64,000 bases of DNA from Muraenolepis orangiensis (GCA_027704905.1 CM051001.1:30517136-30581135); one strand, 5' to 3'; counted from the first letter of the stretch, positions 11,923-41,099 are shown. Made by a program: numbers and translations. Notes: generated by a model from the sequence alone, not told the origin.

Positions 11923-12130
11923 ACAGTCATGTGTGTACAGCGAGTACAGTCGGGGACTAAGGCAGCAGCCTTGGGGTGCTCCAGTGTTGAGGACCAGAGT
12001 GGATGAGATGTTGTTCCCTATCTTCACCTCTTGAGGCTACCTGTCAGGAAGTCCATAATCCAGTTACAGATGGGCGCCTCTCTCCATTGACCAATCACAC
12101 GGCCCGCTTTCCCGATCTCATGAATCCTAG
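11923..12130 (-). mobile_element. L2-like LINE, RT part of the split copy
   Basis: Minus-strand translation shows WIMDFLTGS, then NTGAPQGCCLSP and YSLYTHDC, the RT block immediately preceding the KFADDTTV block found at 1800-1850. The junction with the ERV falls within the codons after YTHDC. Stops interrupt it. Confidence 0.85.
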
Positions 12131-13170
12131 ACACCACTTTAGAAGAATTGCGTTGATTCGTGAAAAGAAAGTCGTCTGCATGGAGGTTTATGGGAAAGTT
12201 CTCTTCTTGCGTAACGATGCCTTCCATTCTTTTAAGATTCACTTTTGCCAATAAACGTCAAATGACTGCCAGAGGATGGAGGATTCGCCTCTTTCCGATC
12301 TTGAACCTTCATCTTATGACTTCTATAGCAAGCACGCTTCATACTATGTCACACCTTGTGTCACAACCCATTGACGCAAATCCAATTAGTAGTGAACCCC
12401 ACACTGGAGGCGACGGACGGAAAGTAGGCACGGAGAGGATGAGAGCGTGCCAAGTCGCGAGGTGAGTGTGGGAGGCAAAGAGAAACCGGTAGTAATAGGG
12501 ACAGAAGTGATTAATTAAGAGAGTCAACAAGCCATGAGAGGAAGGAACTGTAACCGTACTGGTCATCCCCGTCTCATTACGTCTCCGCACCGAAGGGAAG
12601 GAACATTGGAATGATGAAGGAATGGAAGAAAAAAAAGAAAGAAAGCTATTTTATTTTTACGAGATTGTGTGAAGAAGTGTGTTTCTCTGTGACTGTGCGT
12701 TAAAGCACCTGGACATCCCTATTTATTGTTCTGTAGTTACAAAGTCTCAACACGATTCTAGCTTTCAGTCATACCTGCCCTGCTCCAGTTATGGATTCTC
12801 CCCTCCCCCACCTCCCCACAGTGGGCCTAGTGGGAATATCCTACAATGTGAAGAGGGACCAGTTTAAAAAGTGTTTCATGGCACCAACAACTTCCAGGGC
12901 TATTCCTAACTCACCTTAATCCCAGAGGCCAATAAAAAAAAGAGGACAGGAGAAGAGGCCTGAAAAGGAGTGTCTGTCACAGCACATGAAATATGACTAT
13001 GATAAACGGCCTGCGATTAGAAGGGATTTCAGCAAAGGAGGAGGATACTAGCAGTTGTACTATTGATAATACTAGCAATCATAGTTTTTATTTGAAGTTT
13101 AATTGTTGCTTCGTGTTTAAGTCCATGGGCCTCTTTCTTTGAATATATTTGCCATTATATTTTTTTAAAG
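12131..13170. other. intergenic/intronic DNA, no recognised feature
   Basis: Balanced composition with no long ORF, terminal repeats or strong microsatellite. By position it is the intron upstream of the spock1 EF-hand exon. The acceptor polypyrimidine tract (tttttttaaag) lies at its right end. Confidence 0.5.
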
Positions 13171-22199
<9,029 letters not shown>

Positions 22200-23160
22200 G
22201 TCTCTCACTCGCTTTCCCCTCAACATGCCCTTCTCCTTTGCCCTTCCCGCTGAAGCTACGTAGTCCATCATGTTTACAACCATGTCCTCTTCTATGCCTC
22301 TTCTACCTACCTTCTTTATTTAGCTCCCCCTGCCTTCTTTTTATTGTTTTCCATTGCCTAGAGTCCATGTTATAGTCCATGGTCAGTTTGCAGTGCTATT
22401 AGCGTTGTTGATGAATTGGATGTTGAGTTCAGGAACCAGAATGGCCGGTATATGAGATCAATTTATGATGTTCGCTGCTATAGGTTCCTTCCAAGGTTTC
22501 TGGGATGGCCGCTCCTATCTCAGGCCCCCACATGTGAACGGGAGTTTTTCTGATCTGTTTCCTTCTTGACTGTCCTAGCCTGCGCTAGATGCAGTTTGTT
22601 TGTAGATTGCATTGTTGTTAATGTAGTTCCCACTGGCAGAGGCATGTGGTTGAAAATGGTCACCTTGGGATCGGTGTAATTACTGGCAAAAAGAAACCAA
22701 GCAACGCAGCACTGCTTCTCTCCCTAGGTGCCGTCGCCACTATTAGGAATTGTTTGAATTTTTAATCAACAACAGGAACAAAAGACTTACCTTAGCCAGC
22801 TCTTTTTGTGTTTCCAATAGAAAGGGTTCATATTTAAACAAATTCCCTTTAACCCAGCCCACGCTGCACCTCGCCGCTGGTCAGACAAAGCAGTCGTCCA
22901 TTTGTGTCCCTCGGGAGGAGAACCTTGAGGAGTAACAACCAGGGTCCCTCGACAAACCAGGTCTCTGTCTGCTTCCACGAGAATGGAAGCAGACTAAAAT
23001 AACATCACCATAAATAATAGCACCTTTGGGTGCAATTATAGTAAACCAAGACGGACAAAAAACTGAATAAATGATAAGCTCCCAGTATAACCCCTTTGAG
23101 GTGTTAGGAAGCATCACACTCCACTTTGGAATGACTCACAGAAATGACACATCAACACTC
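22200..23160. other. possible spock1 3' UTR and intergenic DNA
   Basis: No gene or element recognised with confidence. Ordinary composition; short ORFs here have no protein character. A clear polyadenylation signal for spock1 was not identified. Confidence 0.4.
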
Positions 23161-23165
23161 CATGT

Positions 23166-23905
23166 AAAGCTTTAGTTATAACAGAAAAAGTAGTCTCCCA
23201 TCCAAAGACATTTAGTTATAACAGACTACGTGTTGTGATTCCAGAATCACACCACTCTCCTCTCCAGCCACGCTCCTCTGCCTCCCCCTCGTGTCCACCT
23301 GGGGTTACTACACCCGGGAGAACACTCCGTCCCAGAAGACCGTAGAACACCTGTTCCCATTTCCCAATCGAGCTCCTTATTTAGATAGACTCCACTCCCC
23401 TGTCACTCATTGCCAGAACTTTCCTGTTGTTACAACCTGAGACTCTCTAGCTCTCTTCTTTCCACGTTTGACTATTTTGCTTGTATGTTTCTTTTGTTGG
23501 ATTTTTCGACTTTGATTTCTATCCTGGATATTTATGTGTTTGTTTTTGGACTTCAGCCTTTTCCCTGCAGCACATCATTACAACACCCCCTGTTTGGATT
23601 TCCATTTCGCACTGACGTCAGTCGCTTTACACATTGTATTATTACTTCCGTAATTTACACACACACATAGTTGATTGTTCACACCTCATAGCAGTTTATT
23701 AATTGAAGCAATATCCAATAAAGACGCCTACGGGTTATTGAACTCATTTAGCCTCCGACTCTGTCTGTACTCCCCCCGGGGTTCCGCAAGCAACAATCCG
23801 TGTGTGGCATAACACAATGTCGTCTCCCATCCAAGTCATTTAGATATAGCAGACAAAGTAGTCTCCCATCCAAGTCATTTAGTTATAACAGACCGAGTCA
23901 TTTCT
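23166..23905. repeat. 39-40-bp minisatellite interrupted by a solo LTR
   Basis: Units of the form tagtctcccatccaag then tcatttagttataacagac occur at about 23166-23228 (roughly 1.5 units) and again at 23822-23900 (two units). A 590-base LTR-like block lies between them, splitting one array. Confidence 0.85.
23229..23814 (+). mobile_element. solo LTR inside the minisatellite
   Basis: Begins tgttgtgattccag and ends gtgtggcataaca. It has ttatttagatag in a TATA-like position (about 23377) and an AATAAA at about 23717 followed by a GT-rich stretch (gactctgtctgtact), the usual U3-R-U5 order of an LTR. Flanking repeats of the minisatellite show it is an insertion; the exact target duplication is unclear. 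Confidence 0.65.
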
Positions 23906-24395
23906 TTCTTTCGCAGAAAATCGGATACCTTATCTTGGTTTAAGCTTTTTTATTAGTTATCTTTTTAGATTTGTATGGCTGTATTTTAGACGTGATATTT
24001 CAAGTGTGTCGAGAAAAATAAAAGCCACAGAAGACGTCAAATGAACAACAAGAACAAGAAGCAGACCCAAGCCTTCATATGAGATGCTCGTGGGCGTGAA
24101 TTGGTTTGAACACGCGGGGTATCCGCGATCTGTCACTGTCCACCTCCTGCTCCTCAGGGGAGATGGATGGATGAGATGAGGAGCTCCTCGGGTGACTCAA
24201 GCAGAACCTCAGTCAATTTGAATGTTTATCATTTATGTATACACGCCAAGCTCATTAAAATACCATTACGATTCAACATTCCTCAGTGAACCCTTCTGGC
24301 GTGTGCTCTAGGCTTGTTGTGCTATATTCCCCCCTCACGCGCTACAGCTACACATTCCCAGCATCCTCTGCAAGCGTTGCCGCGGAGATGTTCTA

Positions 24396-24398
<3 letters not shown>
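23906..24398. other. intergenic DNA, no recognised feature
   Basis: AT-rich with an AATAAA near 24018 and no coding or repeat signature that I can name. Confidence 0.4.
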
Positions 24399-24752
<354 letters not shown>

Positions 24753-25010
24753 CTTCGAGGCAGGATAAAATATATTGCTTGAGATCTAGTAACATGGATG
24801 ACCTCTGACCTTTACAATAAAGCACAGTTGTTGCCCAAGAGACAGGTCCCCACTGAGACACACACACAAACACAGTTTGTACACCCTTTCAAATCAACAC
24901 ACAAATGGCCAAAAAAACACGTTTTTTGTCTGCCAATTCTCAAATTTTTTTACATTGTTAAATGAACAACAAAAAAAGAACAGTACTACGTATAATGTTG
25001 GAGGTATGTG

Positions 25011-25356
<346 letters not shown>

Positions 25357-25516
25357 CGGCAGTCTGTGGGGCAGCCCAGATAACACATTAACACGTCTTA
25401 ATAATTCACAATAAATAAATAATAGGTTCTGTATTTCATTCGCAGTTCAAATGGAGCGGAGCCGGCGGTATTTATTCATGGTGAGATGCTCTGCCCGAGG
25501 ACCCTGTGAAACCAAC

Positions 25517-25517
25517 A

Positions 25518-25558
<41 letters not shown>

Positions 25559-25650
25559 CTCTGATCAACCCCCACGCCATCGGTCACGGAAAACCTGCCA
25601 TGACACACACACACACACACACACAACACACACACACACACACACACACG
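25517..25650. repeat. (AC)n microsatellites
   Basis: Two AC blocks separated by about 50 unique bases. Confidence 0.93.
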
Positions 25651-25659
25651 CCTTTGTCT

Positions 25660-26695
25660 TAATCCAATGCACTGTATTAAATCCAGATCTGATAATATCC
25701 TCCCACGGTGAATTGGATAAATGTTGCCAGGAGAAGAAAATCCATTTTCCACTGGTTCCCCAGAGCACTGTGTGATCTTGGCCTCCTTGGTTCCTGCCTC
25801 ATTTCTGTTATCGGTGTATCTGAGGGCCTTCATGGAGGCTTTGGAATAATTATTTGATAATTATTTTTTCCCTTAGATGCCTGAGTGATGGCATGGAGGA
25901 ATATGTGCACTGAATTAATCTTGAAACGTTTTCTAATAGTGTGTGTGTGCATGCATACAAACATTTTGTGCATTTTAAACATCACATCAAAGGTCTCTCA
26001 GAGAGCCAGGGTGAATCTAAGCTCCCTTCAAAGGATGCATCCCAGTGACACAGCTTGACTTGGGCCTTAGCACATTACCATCACATATAAAACATCCACA
26101 AACACAGATTAGCTTTTTGGCTGTTCATGTAGAATAGAACACCAATCGAATCCATAACCAGTAGTATGAGGTTTAATAGGATGCATTGTGGACAGTGAGA
26201 GACGCATCGCACACTAACCTCCAAGAGGAAGCCACGGGGGAGTTGCATTTAGTACTTGGAGAAAGGACATATGGGTCAGCAAGTCCTTTATCGACTACAT
26301 CATTACCGCCGAGCATGTACCCCGCGGTTTAAAATTGGGGTTATGGGTTATAATCCCCTGCCTTATAAAAGCCCTAATAGCCTACTTTGTGGGGAGGCCG
26401 AGCGGGGTCCTGGCAAGCCCTCATGTTTATTTATGACGACTCTCTGCTTCTCATTAATACACTTAATATTAGGGGGCAAATCCACAAATCTCCTGTCCAC
26501 TTCGGAGCCGAACATGAAACTCGGTGGGGAGGGAGAGAGATGTGTGTGTGTGAGCAGGGGCGGACTGGCAATCTGGCTGTTCTGGCAAATGCCAGAAGGG
26601 CCGACGCACTTTTGGGCCGCCGTTTGCTGAAAAAAAAAAATGATGTAAAGAAATTCAACGCAGGTGGCTACACTGGCGTATCACACCAGCCCAAG
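25660..26695. other. repeat-poor intergenic DNA, candidate conserved non-coding segment
   Basis: A kilobase free of transposons amid repeats. The part 26300-26500 has the look of developmental non-coding elements: AT-rich homeobox-like ATTA/TTAAT cores (tctcattaatacacttaatatt), no ORF and low repeat content. This is an inference from composition only. Confidence 0.3.
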
Positions 26696-26699
26696 TCAC

Positions 26700-26746
26700 A
26701 GTGTGTGTGTGTGTGTGTGTGTGTAAGTGTGTAAGTGTGTAAGTGT

Positions 26747-26785
<39 letters not shown>

Positions 26786-26894
26786 TGTGTGTGCGAGTGT
26801 GACAAGAATGTCAACTTTGGGATCTGCAAGAAAACACACCAAAGCCAATGCTGTGGATATGCCTTACAACTTCTTGGCACTCAATGTTCAGGCA

Positions 26895-26950
<56 letters not shown>

Positions 26951-26967
26951 CTCTCTGTCACTGTCTG

Positions 26968-27014
<47 letters not shown>

Positions 27015-27055
27015 CTCTTTCTCTCTTGTGTGCACACGCACACACACATGTACAC

Positions 27056-27127
<72 letters not shown>

Positions 27128-27307
27128 GCTCCTAAAGAATATTGGTTTGAGTCCCAGGGAAGCCATTGAAATGCTGACAATTAGGATCCCCTCTTTCACT
27201 GTCCACAGGGTGTGTGTGCCAGAGATAAAGAGAGAGAGGGGTTGTGTGTGTGTGGGGGGGGGGGGATGTATGGGGGGGGGGTGTAGAGTGTGTGTGTGTG
27301 TGAGAGA

Positions 27308-27346
<39 letters not shown>
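26700..27346. repeat. microsatellite cluster: (GT)n, (CT)n, (AC)n, (AT)n
   Basis: GT blocks at 26700-26790, CT blocks at 26898-27010, AC block at 27057-27126, GT/G-run block at 27240-27302 and AT block at 27308-27346, separated by short unique spacers. Confidence 0.95.
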
Positions 27347-28066
<720 letters not shown>

Positions 28067-28139
28067 TCACAGTGTATGCATGCTCAGAGCTTGCCTGCCC
28101 ATGTCTCAAAGACTACCAGTGCAAGAGGTAGACTCCACC

Positions 28140-28482
28140 ATGGTACCATACTACATCATATTCATACATACGTACATATCATCCATCAGTCACTTTATTG
28201 TTCTTTCTATTATCATTTTTACGGTGTATAGTATTTTTATAGTATAGTGTTTTGGAAATTCATACTGTGGGAGGGAATTGCACAATATAATACATGAACA
28301 TATCACCCTTCAATCGCTGTATTGTTATTTTTCTGTTCATTTTTGATGTTTTATAGTAAGCGTTCCTTGTTGCAAATGCCAAATACAATTCTTGAATCTT
28401 GGAATGAGGAGAAAGCGTTCCATTCATTTTACGTGTTGCATATGGCAAATTAAAAACTTTAATGTTGAATCTTGAATCTTGG
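28140..28482 (+). mobile_element. L2-like LINE 3' tails (two adjacent)
   Basis: Both contain the atcatccatcagtcactttattgtt / tcaccctt caatcgctgtattgtt-type sequence that in reverse ends the minus-strand L2 copies elsewhere in the window. The second ends in a short TTGAATC repeat, the kind of microsatellite tail L2 elements carry. No coding remains. Confidence 0.6.
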
Positions 28483-29799
28483 ACCAACACCAACAATGAT
28501 ACGACAAATGAGCGCCAGTGACTGCTGGGGCGACGCCCCTCCAGAGTTCTAGAAGGACACGTCGTCTACTGTTACTTTTATGATGGAGTCGACCGGCTGA
28601 CTCATGGTGAGCGACGTGCGTCACCACGAAACACACGTGCCCTTCTGCTCGGTTGTGGTTGTTGTTGTTGTCGTGGACCAGGTGGGGACAGCATCCGTCA
28701 GAGCAGCTCGTATTATCCACGGCACAGCGGGGACTTTCCATTTAAAGGCGACACATCATTACGGCGCTGATGGCCAACAGATGGTGATCAATGGCCTGTT
28801 GATGACGCCGCTGCTGCTACCCGAGGAATTCAAGAAGAAGCGCACAACGTGTAGCCATCAACTGCTCTATCGTTTGGTTTTTAGTTTGGTTTCTTGCATG
28901 TGTCATTTTGTTTAATGGAGCGTGGATGTTGTTGTGTTGTTGCTGTTAGTTTCTTGAAATTAAAGTACATCTATATCAAATTACCATTATTAATTAAGTC
29001 AATATTATCCATCCCAGAATATTTCCAATACCACTTGGTGTTAGCCTAATGACTTCTTATACAGTGTAAATAGCGAACATGTTTAAAAAAAAATGGGAAT
29101 TAGGACTATAAAAGAAAACACGTATTTTTGTTCCTAAGCCAATGGCGCCATCTAGTGGATCAAATATTTAAAGCCAACATTTAGTCTTGGGTGACTCTTT
29201 ACTATTCATGATCAATTATGGGCGATTGCCGCCTTCGTCGTGAAAATAAGGGTGAGCCAAGGCAATTGCATTGTTAAGTAGTTGACTGGGGATGGGGTAT
29301 GCTGCCGACGTTAAAAGGCATATTAATATGAAGAAAAAAGGAAACTAGGGAACTTTAATAACTAAATAAGGTGAAGAGAATGAGTAATCAATGAGAAATC
29401 TAACAAACTAAAACGAGATATGGGGACGGGGTTGGGCAGTCACATTTGTACTTTTAAATGCCACAATTAAAAAGTTAATAAAAACAACACAAGTACAAGT
29501 ATCGTTGAATGCACATATATTTATTGTTGCATTGTATACATTACAATCTCGCAAGTTTATATTCTGTTTCTCTCTGCTTGAGATGAATTGCGAAACGTGA
29601 GTGGCATCGAGGCCCTGTGTGTTTTTGTAAACACACAAGTCAACAAGATTGAAAAACACCATGTCCACACAATTGAATAGTCATTATTTACAGCATAACA
29701 ACCCTTAATGGCACCTATAGTTGTGCCAAAACACGGCACACTTTATTTAGTTGTGTGATTATAAATGTAGAACAACAAACCACTCATATTGTGTTCCTA
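28483..29799. other. intergenic DNA with a weak ORF
   Basis: A GC-richer island at 28500-28860 holds a 103-residue + ORF containing DGQQMVINGLLMTPLLLPEE; I do not recognise it and see no splice partners. The rest (28920-29800) is AT-rich with no recognised feature. Confidence 0.35.
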
Positions 29800-30400
29800 C
29801 AGGACCAATTAGTGATGTGATCAGAAGACTATCCTCCATGGCCATCTTCAAAGGACAGAGAAGAGCCATGAATGTGAAGATCAGGCCGAGGCAAGCAGAC
29901 GCCCATAGGCAGCAGAGCAAAGTGGACGGGCAGGGACTTAAGGCTTGAACATAGCCTGGAGGTAGGAAGGAGGTGTTCCTTTCATTGCCCCGTGGTCTAG
30001 CACCAGGGTATTGAACTGGATGCTAGCAGCTACAGGGAGCTGGAGACCGGAGAAGGGTAGATGTGTGGGAGAACTTGGGGCTGTTAAACACCAGACGAGC
30101 TGCAGCTTTCTGAACAAGCTCCCAAGAGGTCAGATAGCAGACCTCTGGACACCCTCCATGCACCAGCAAGCAGCCCAGGTAGAAGATGACAACAGCGAAG
30201 ATGAGCACCTGCACTGCCTTTTCAGTGAGAAAAGGCTGAATCCTCCTGATATTGCAGAGGAGGAATCTGCGGGAGCGTGTCACTGATGCGATGTTTGCCG
30301 AGAACGACAGTTGGTGGTCCGGGGTCACACCCAGATTCTTCGTTGTCCGAGTAGGCGTCAGACAGACACAGCATCATCAATGGTGACAGCCAGGTCTCGG
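29800..30400 (-). mobile_element. non-LTR retrotransposon ORF2 fragment
   Basis: The minus-strand frame at 30023-30328 gives DHQLSFSANIASVTRSRRFL, the YNIRRI-like CNIRRIQPFLTEKAVQ block and QKAAARLVFNSPKFSHT, the conserved C-terminal region of LINE reverse-transcriptase proteins common in fish. It is a 5'-truncated, dead copy. Confidence 0.75.
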
Positions 30401-30833
30401 TGCAGACAGCCCTTCCCTGGGAGCAGTCTTGTCCAGGTTAAGCTTTATGTGGTGCATCGACATCCACTCCATGTCTGCCAGGCACACAGCAAGCAGCGCC
30501 TTTACTTGTGCACCAGAAGGGGGAACATAGGGAGGCAACAGAACGACTAGTCACCAGGAATCATAAGTGTCCACGTCTACAAGAGCAGAACCAGTGCTCA
30601 GGTAAAAACACAGTAAGTTGGCTAAGTAATAACATGTATCCAATCAAATAAATGAGAGACACACCAAAATGTCCCCTGGATTGGGATTGGGATCCGGATC
30701 CCAACTCTAATCAACTGTTCCTTGGCCCATAATTAATCTTACCACCAAGTTTTTTTCCGTACATGACTGTTTGAGTTATCCTGCTAACAGACAAACGGGC
30801 ACACATCACACATCACCTCCATCCCATCTGTGT

Positions 30834-32005
30834 GAATGCTGTTTGTGGACTACAGCTCAGCGTTCAACACGATAGTTCCTGCCAAGCTCGACACCAAGCT
30901 TAGAGGTCTAGGCGTGCCCCCATCCACGTGCAGCTGGATACTGGACCTCCTGTCGGACCGCCACCAGGTGGTGAGGATGGGCAGAACCACCTCAGAGCCA
31001 CTGACCCTCAACACGGGAGCCCCCCAGGGATGTGTGCTGAGCCCTCTCCTCTACTCCCTCTACACCCACGACTGCATGGCTATGCACAGCTCCAACGTCA
31101 TCATCAAGTTTGCTGACGACACGACAGTGACGACGAGACAGCCTACAGGGAGGAGGTCAGATCGCTGGAGCAGTGGTGCCAGGAGAACAGCCTCGCCCTC
31201 AACGTCAAGAAGACCAAGGAGCTGATCGTGGACTTCAGGAAGCAGAGGGGAGAGCACGGCCCTATCTCCATCGACGGTGTTGCAGTAGAGAGGGTCAGCA
31301 GCTTCAAGTTCCTCGGCGTGCACATCTCCGAGGACCTCACATGGTCCATGGTCCCTTTTCACCACACACATGGTGAAAAGGGACCAACAACGCCTGTATT
31401 TCCTCAGGCGTCTGAAGAAATTCAGCATGGGCCCCCGCATCCTGAGAACATTCTGTAACGGCACCATGGAGAGTGTTCTTACAGGGTGTATCACCGCCTG
31501 GTACGGGAACTGCACCGCACTCGAGCGCAGAGCGCTACAAAGGGTGGTGCGGACGGCCAAGTATATTGTTGGAGGTGAGCTCCCCTCCCTCCTGGATATA
31601 TACAACCAGCGGTGCGTGGCCAAGGCCAAACGCATCATAAAAGATATTGCCCACCCCAGCCACGAACTGTACTCACTTTTACCGTCAGGCAGGCGATACC
31701 GCAGTATCAAGTGCCGTACAAATAGACTCCGAGATAGCTTCCACAGTCAGACTGCTGAACAAGGGCGTATAGCATATAACAATGTATATTTTATTACATT
31801 GATTTATATATACATATTGCTCTTTTTCTGTGCCGATATATTACATTTTTATTTATTTTATTTATCCTATTCTATTTTTATCTATTTTTATCTTATTCAT
31901 ATAACTGCTGTCTGTCGTCGGGTTTTGCACATAAGATTTTCACACCACTGCTTTATACTTGTGTAAACTGTGAAGTGACAATAAACGTGGCTTGACTTGA
32001 CTTGA
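30834..32005 (+). mobile_element. L2-like LINE, 5'-truncated copy
   Basis: Reads from LFVDYSSAFNTIVPAKL through NTGAPQGCVLSPLLYSLY and IIKFADDTTV (catalytic ADD), then in other frames through QQRLYFLRRLKKF, ALQRVVRTAKYIVGG and SGRRYRSIKCRTNRLRDSF. It ends at about 32005 with aataaacgtgg and a short TGACT repeat tail. Two frame changes lie near 31135 and 31345-31386, the latter at a hairpin. An intact ORF2 would supply nicking and reverse transcription for insertion. It is the best-preserved L2 copy in the window and was used to recognise the others. Confidence 0.9.
31349..31386. repeat. perfect 16-bp inverted repeat in L2 ORF2
   Basis: Arms tggtcccttttcacca and tggtgaaaagggacca pair perfectly around a 6-base loop. 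It interrupts the ORF2 frame between DLTWS and QQRLYFLRR. Confidence 0.97.
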
Positions 32006-32559
32006 TCTTTGACAGCGGAGGTAATAACCATTCAACCATTGCCATATTACAAATGTAATCAACAACAGCCTTCACAATGACACAAAAACAGCCATGGGTA
32101 TAAAAGCCACATAACAAAGTCCAACTAAGTTGAAATACCCTGTCGACATGACAGCCACCACTAGGTTACCCCACACCTAAGTGTCCAAACGATGGCTATA
32201 GCCTAGTGATGTGATGGGTGTCATGGGGGGGGGTATACAATAAAAAAAATATATATATGTATGTATGTTTTCAATACTATAACTGTAGTGTGCACGCAAA
32301 CTAAAAATCCCTTCTAATTTAACAAAGGTAGACCCACCCAAGTCCGACCACTGTTACTCGTGTCACGCCACTGGTTGCCGACAATTTAGTGATTGACTTT
32401 GGATGGGAACCAACCACGTCCCGTCGTTGGTTTCTATGCGGTTTCCAGGAAGTGAACACCGCGACTCTAATCTCCTCCTCCCACGTGTGAGCTCCGTCGC
32501 ACAGACCACGCGCAGTGTGTGGGGGAGCGAGAGACCGGCTGGAAAGGCAACGTCATCCC
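32006..32559. other. etf1: intergenic DNA and probable etf1 promoter
   Basis: The left part is unremarkable and has a short AT run near 32250. From about 32400 CpG density rises (cgcgactc, cgtcgcacagaccacgcgcag), as expected for the CpG-island promoter of a housekeeping gene. No TATA box stands out. Confidence 0.45.
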
Positions 32560-32628
32560 TTCTACCGACCGAGGCTCGGCAGCCCTAGCGCAAGCAGTAG
32601 AGAGCGGAGCGGTGGTTGTCCGAGGCAG
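32560..32628 (+). other. etf1: probable etf1 5' non-coding exon (3' end defined)
   Basis: GC-rich sequence ends gtccgaggcag|gtactg, a good donor. The next splice acceptor is atgttcag|gtgctg at 33027-33029, 25 bases before the etf1 ATG. The start is not defined by sequence. Confidence 0.45.
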
Positions 32629-33035
32629 GTACTGTTTCATCCGCCGATACTAAAGAAACAAATGTGTATTTATCCTCCGTCCTAGTGTTGTCGGTCCTTT
32701 TTAAACTATTATCCGGGAAATACGGGGAATCTATTTCGCCCTCTTCCCCCCTGTTAGGTAATGAATGGGGCGGACACTAGGGCCTGGAAGACTACTTTAG
32801 GCCCGTTGTTTCCGCGCATTTGACTGCCAGGGGTAGCCGGGGTAGAGTCTTTCCGCTACGGCCGGTCCATCCACCAGCACTGGTCAGGGGCCACACCGAC
32901 ACCCGCCACTTGTTCGGAGAGGTAGACCACTCGTTACAGTCACTTCGGTCTGCTTTAGACACGAGGGGGCGATCGCTGGATTGAGATGGGTTACTAAATT
33001 ATTCTCTTTATTATCTCCCTATGTTCAGGTGCTGA

Positions 33036-39216
<6,181 letters not shown>

Positions 39217-39960
39217 GTAGTCGGGGACTGATATTGGGAGGAGAAAAAAAAAGTAGAAGAAATGAATGAATGGAGAAATGAGAAAAGAAAAATGCCACCT
39301 CTTTTGCAGCAATGAGAGGAGCAGCTGATCCGATCACAACAACAACAAAAAAAGACACATGCCAATAAACCGGGTCGCATACACAGACATGCGCACACAA
39401 ATACGTACACACAGGAACACAAAAGAAACCAACTGGCTGGAGAGGAGTAAAACACCGGTTCAGTCCAGAGAGGGCAAACACCTTCCTGAATAAACCCCTG
39501 CCTTAGAGTGCTGGTTCCTTCCCCGGGTTGGATCGGACTAGACTCATTTTTTGTTCTTTTTTTTTTGTTTTTTTTCCCACTCCCCTCCATTTTGAATGAA
39601 CACAACAGCTAGTTCCCAGAGCCCTCGCTGTCCCCTCCACCATGCCCCCCAACCCCACCCACCCAGTCCCCCCCCCCTGGTCTGCGTCTGAAGAACAACA
39701 ACAACTTTGGACTCACTCCTCCTGGCATATAGAAAATATATATTTTCCTTTCTTCCCAGTCCCAGTCTAATCCTAGACCTTTTTTGCCCACCCACCGCCC
39801 CCCCCCCACCTGCCCCCCTGCCCCCCCTCTATGCTTTCTCAAACTTTTTTTTTTTACTGGTTACTGCTGCTGTTGTATTTTATGAGAGTGGGGGATTTTT
39901 TTTACCTGGGTTTCTGTAGAGAAAGGGGGAACAAAGTATTAAATTTGAACTGCTGAAAAC
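39217..39960 (+). terminator. etf1: etf1 3' UTR with two polyadenylation signals
   Basis: AATAAA hexamers occur at 39364-39369 and 39489-39494. Poly-T, poly-C and poly-A runs follow. Which site is used cannot be told from sequence. Confidence 0.6.
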
Positions 39961-41099
39961 CATTTCTACATCTTCTACTACTGTGGTCTTAATCCTGCTG
40001 GAGTGTGTCCTCTGTGCTGCGCCCCCGCTTCAGGAGCCTTGAGCCACTCGAGAGGTGGTTTACCGCGGCCCGTCTTGGTTTTTTTTTTAAATTGACGGCG
40101 GTTCCTGTCGTAATGGTGATCACGAGCTCCTGCCGTTCATGTCCTTTATGTACCCATTTACTCAATGTGTCAAGGAAGTGGATACGTTAACATGCATTTC
40201 ATGTCAATTGCAGGGACTCATTTCAATGTGTTTGGGGAAAGCGGTTATCAATTTGATGTTTTTGACAAAAGCCTGCTTTTTAACCTTTAATTAATTTTTT
40301 CCAATTTACCAATTAGGCTTTTTACATCAGATGTATGTAGGTCTTAGTGAACAGAGGTAATGGAGAAAAGCTAGTCCTTGTGAATGGCTGATTTTTGTTG
40401 ACAATGTTTTCTTATCCAATGGTTTACAATTAATTAATTAATGCAAAATCAATGAGCCCCTTAGCATGGGACAACCTATGGGCCCCTACCATAGACTATA
40501 AAAGGACCCCTGCACATGTCTCGCCTTGCATGAAGGTAGAACTCTAGCCACTAGATTTGCGTTCATATGATACTGAAAATTCTCCGTGAAAAACACTGGC
40601 CCAAAATGGGGACCATTTCTAGGACTAATTGATGCCTGTGGTGAACCCCTTTTACTGTGTGGGAAGGGGGGGGGGGGTCGTTTTATAAATAAGAAGTGCG
40701 TCCTTTATTTCCGTTGAACATACTAAAGGTGAAATAAATGCCTCAGAGAAAGAGAACCTACATATGTGTCGGTTCTCACAATGTACACTTGCCTAGGCTA
40801 ATATTTATATATGTAAACAATATAAACATTAACATTGGTTTATCCCTAATAAATATGTCGCCAGTGCCAGTTGACATATTTGGCAATAAAAAAAAAACCT
40901 CGGATCTACAACTCGAAACACCTTCCATCCCCACAGCGTCATAGACTAAAACCTATGCGGATGATTGATCCTTCCTTGGCGTATTCCTCTTCAGGATAGC
41001 AACAGCATCTTCATCCATTTGCCCCGTTGTTTGGGGGCGTCATCGGGGAAGCCTTGAAACCGCGTTTCGTCCACTGAACACGAGGCACATTCACAACGC
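39961..41099. other. intergenic DNA between etf1 and fbxw11
   Basis: No gene or transposon recognised; short poly-G/poly-A runs only. The two genes are head-to-tail and only 2.1 kb apart. Confidence 0.5.

Noticed and set aside
28604..28915. 103-residue ORF with DGQQMVINGLLMTP
   Set aside because: No recognised family, no splice partner and the N-terminal part is a (GTT)n-like Val run; kept only as a note on the intergenic stretch.
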